A DNA stretch of 33,723 nt from a virus: positions 1-33,723 of the IMG/VR virus record IMGVR_UViG_3300008952_000167; one strand, 5' to 3'. Each line of letters begins with the position of its first letter. Position 1 is the stretch's first letter. The notes beneath the pieces are model-generated. The model was not told where the DNA came from. It worked only from the letters and a program-made list of their open reading frames with translations, and searched no databases. Shown here one piece after another: positions 32,745-33,723 of this stretch. The translations under genes and the position numbers were made by a program.

Positions 32745-33723
32745 ATGTCTAATGAGATAAAACTTAAAAGAAAAGTAGACGTAGTTGGCGCACCTTCATC
32801 TAGTGATTTATCATTGGGTGAACCAGCAATTAATACTGTTTCTGGGAAATTATATATAAAAGATAATGATGATATTGTTGTAGATCTATCTTCTAATATT
32901 ATAGATGTAACAGTTGTCAATTCTGAATTTTATTTTAATGGGGTTCGACCTAATGATATGATTTTGGTAAAGGGTCAATCCTATTTATTTAGACAAGCAG
33001 ATAATTCTAATTCGGGTCATGTACTCACAGTAACAGAAGATGTATCTAATACATCTCCTGTTGTTCTTGGTGTAACAACACAGGCTGATGCTGTAGAATA
33101 TACTCCCCCATTTGATTCATTAGAGACTGTTTATATAAATTGTTCTACACACGAAGATTATGGAATTCCTATTAGATTTAGTAGTGTGGGAGGAACTGTT
33201 CATTCTAGTTTTGTACCAGAAACAGAAAATATTAATTTAGGTACACCTCTTAATAGTTTTGGTTCTCTTTATCTTGCTAATGAAAGTTTGCATATTGGTG
33301 ATACAGTTATAAGTGTTAGCGAAAGTGGTGATTTAAAATTTAATGATAAGAAAGTAGCTATTTATGATAGTAGTGGAAATTTAAGTATTGATGGTTCTAT
33401 TACAGTTACGGGTGGGGTAGATGCAGATTCATTAACATTACCAGACGGAGCTGTAACCGTAGCTACAACTGCGTCAACTACAACTACTACAACTACTACA
33501 GAAAGTACATTAGAAACTGGTCTTGTATCATATTATAAGATGGATGGTGATTGGACTGATTCTAAGGGATCAAATCACGGAACTGATGATGGAGGCCCAG
33601 CTACTGCGATTCTTGCAACTTTTGATTCTAGTAGTAAAAAATTGGGAACTCATGCAGGATCTTTTGATGGCGATAATGGGCGTGTTAATCTAACTAAAAG
33701 TTCTGATTGGGATATATTTTCAG
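32745..33723 (+). CDS. Fibre protein with LamG/ConA-like lectin domain (3' end beyond window)
   Basis: I translated this by eye: 326 codons open to the window edge. Residues 1-50 are the attachment motif (E-I-K-L-K-R ... S-L-G-E-P-A-I-N-T ... G-K-L-Y-I-K-D). Residues about 55-240 are beta-type shaft with I-N-L-G-T-P-L-N-S-F-G-S-L-Y-L and S-I-D-G-S-I-T-V-T-G-G, common in marine phage fibres. Residues 245-252 are eight threonines in a row, a linker. From about residue 258 a LamG/ConA-like fold starts: L-V-S-Y-Y-K-M-D-G-D-W-T-D-S-K-G, then H-A-G-S-F-D-G-D-N-G-R-V. This fold binds sugars, which suits receptor recognition. The ribosome site AAGGAA lies about 6 bases upstream. Confidence 0.85.
   Translation, partial: MSNEIKLKRKVDVVGAPSSSDLSLGEPAINTVSGKLYIKDNDDIVVDLSSNIIDVTVVNSEFYFNGVRPNDMILVKGQSYLFRQADNSNSGHVLTVTEDVSNTSPVVLGVTTQADAVEYTPPFDSLETVYINCSTHEDYGIPIRFSSVGGTVHSSFVPETENINLGTPLNSFGSLYLANESLHIGDTVISVSESGDLKFNDKKVAIYDSSGNLSIDGSITVTGGVDADSLTLPDGAVTVATTASTTTTTTTTESTLETGLVSYYKMDGDWTDSKGSNHGTDDGGPATAILATFDSSSKKLGTHAGSFDGDNGRVNLTKSSDWDIFS

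Noticed and set aside
33477-33500. ACT/ACA run as a microsatellite or recombination site of its own
   Set aside because: It is in frame as a threonine linker of a fibre gene; variable length is possible but nothing more is supported.

Overview
The window is a stretch of a T4-like tailed phage (myovirus) genome, very AT-rich and gene-dense, with no gene-free stretch over about 110 bases. It holds most of a T4-type baseplate gene set, followed by a cluster of receptor-binding or fibre proteins. Gene content and style suggest a marine T4-like phage related to cyanomyophages and pelagimyophages: large baseplate wedge proteins, a DUF4815-type giant structural protein, many short-motif fibre N-termini and heavy AT bias. 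The host cannot be read from the sequence. No tRNA, integrase, CRISPR or insertion sequence was seen.

Layout. A leftward block (3168 down to 1) reads gp4-like head-completion protein, an unnamed conserved-looking 183-residue protein, gp54-like tube initiator, gp26-like hub protein, a 62-residue gp51-like protein, and finally a membrane protein that runs off the left edge. The membrane protein looks like the pore helix and beta domain of an MscS mechanosensitive channel. The genes are packed with 1- to 4-base overlaps at several junctions. A rightward block starts at 3196: gp48-like tube cap, gp53-like wedge, gp27-like hub, gp5-like spike, gp25, gp6, a 1497-residue gp7-like wedge protein, gp8 and a 2124-residue DUF4815-type protein. 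From 23657 to the right edge lie a small coiled-coil protein and a series of fibre or adhesin genes, including one with a ThuA-like C-terminal fold, one with Ig-like or beta-sandwich texture, one built on about ten 18-residue repeats, and one with a LamG-like lectin domain cut by the window edge.

The two blocks diverge from a roughly 60-bp region holding two AT-only palindromes. Each contains the T4 late promoter core TATAAATA, so the divergent blocks are probably both late genes. Further well-placed copies of that core precede gp25 and a small coiled-coil gene between two fibres, and the latter also sits after a strong hairpin terminator.

Together the genes build the hub, wedges, tube base and host-recognition fibres of a contractile tail, plus one head-completion factor. 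Points worth a second look are the MscS-like gene, the spike with six HxH motifs and no lysozyme domain, recent tandem duplications in the gp7-like protein and the fibre, and the ThuA-like fibre domain.
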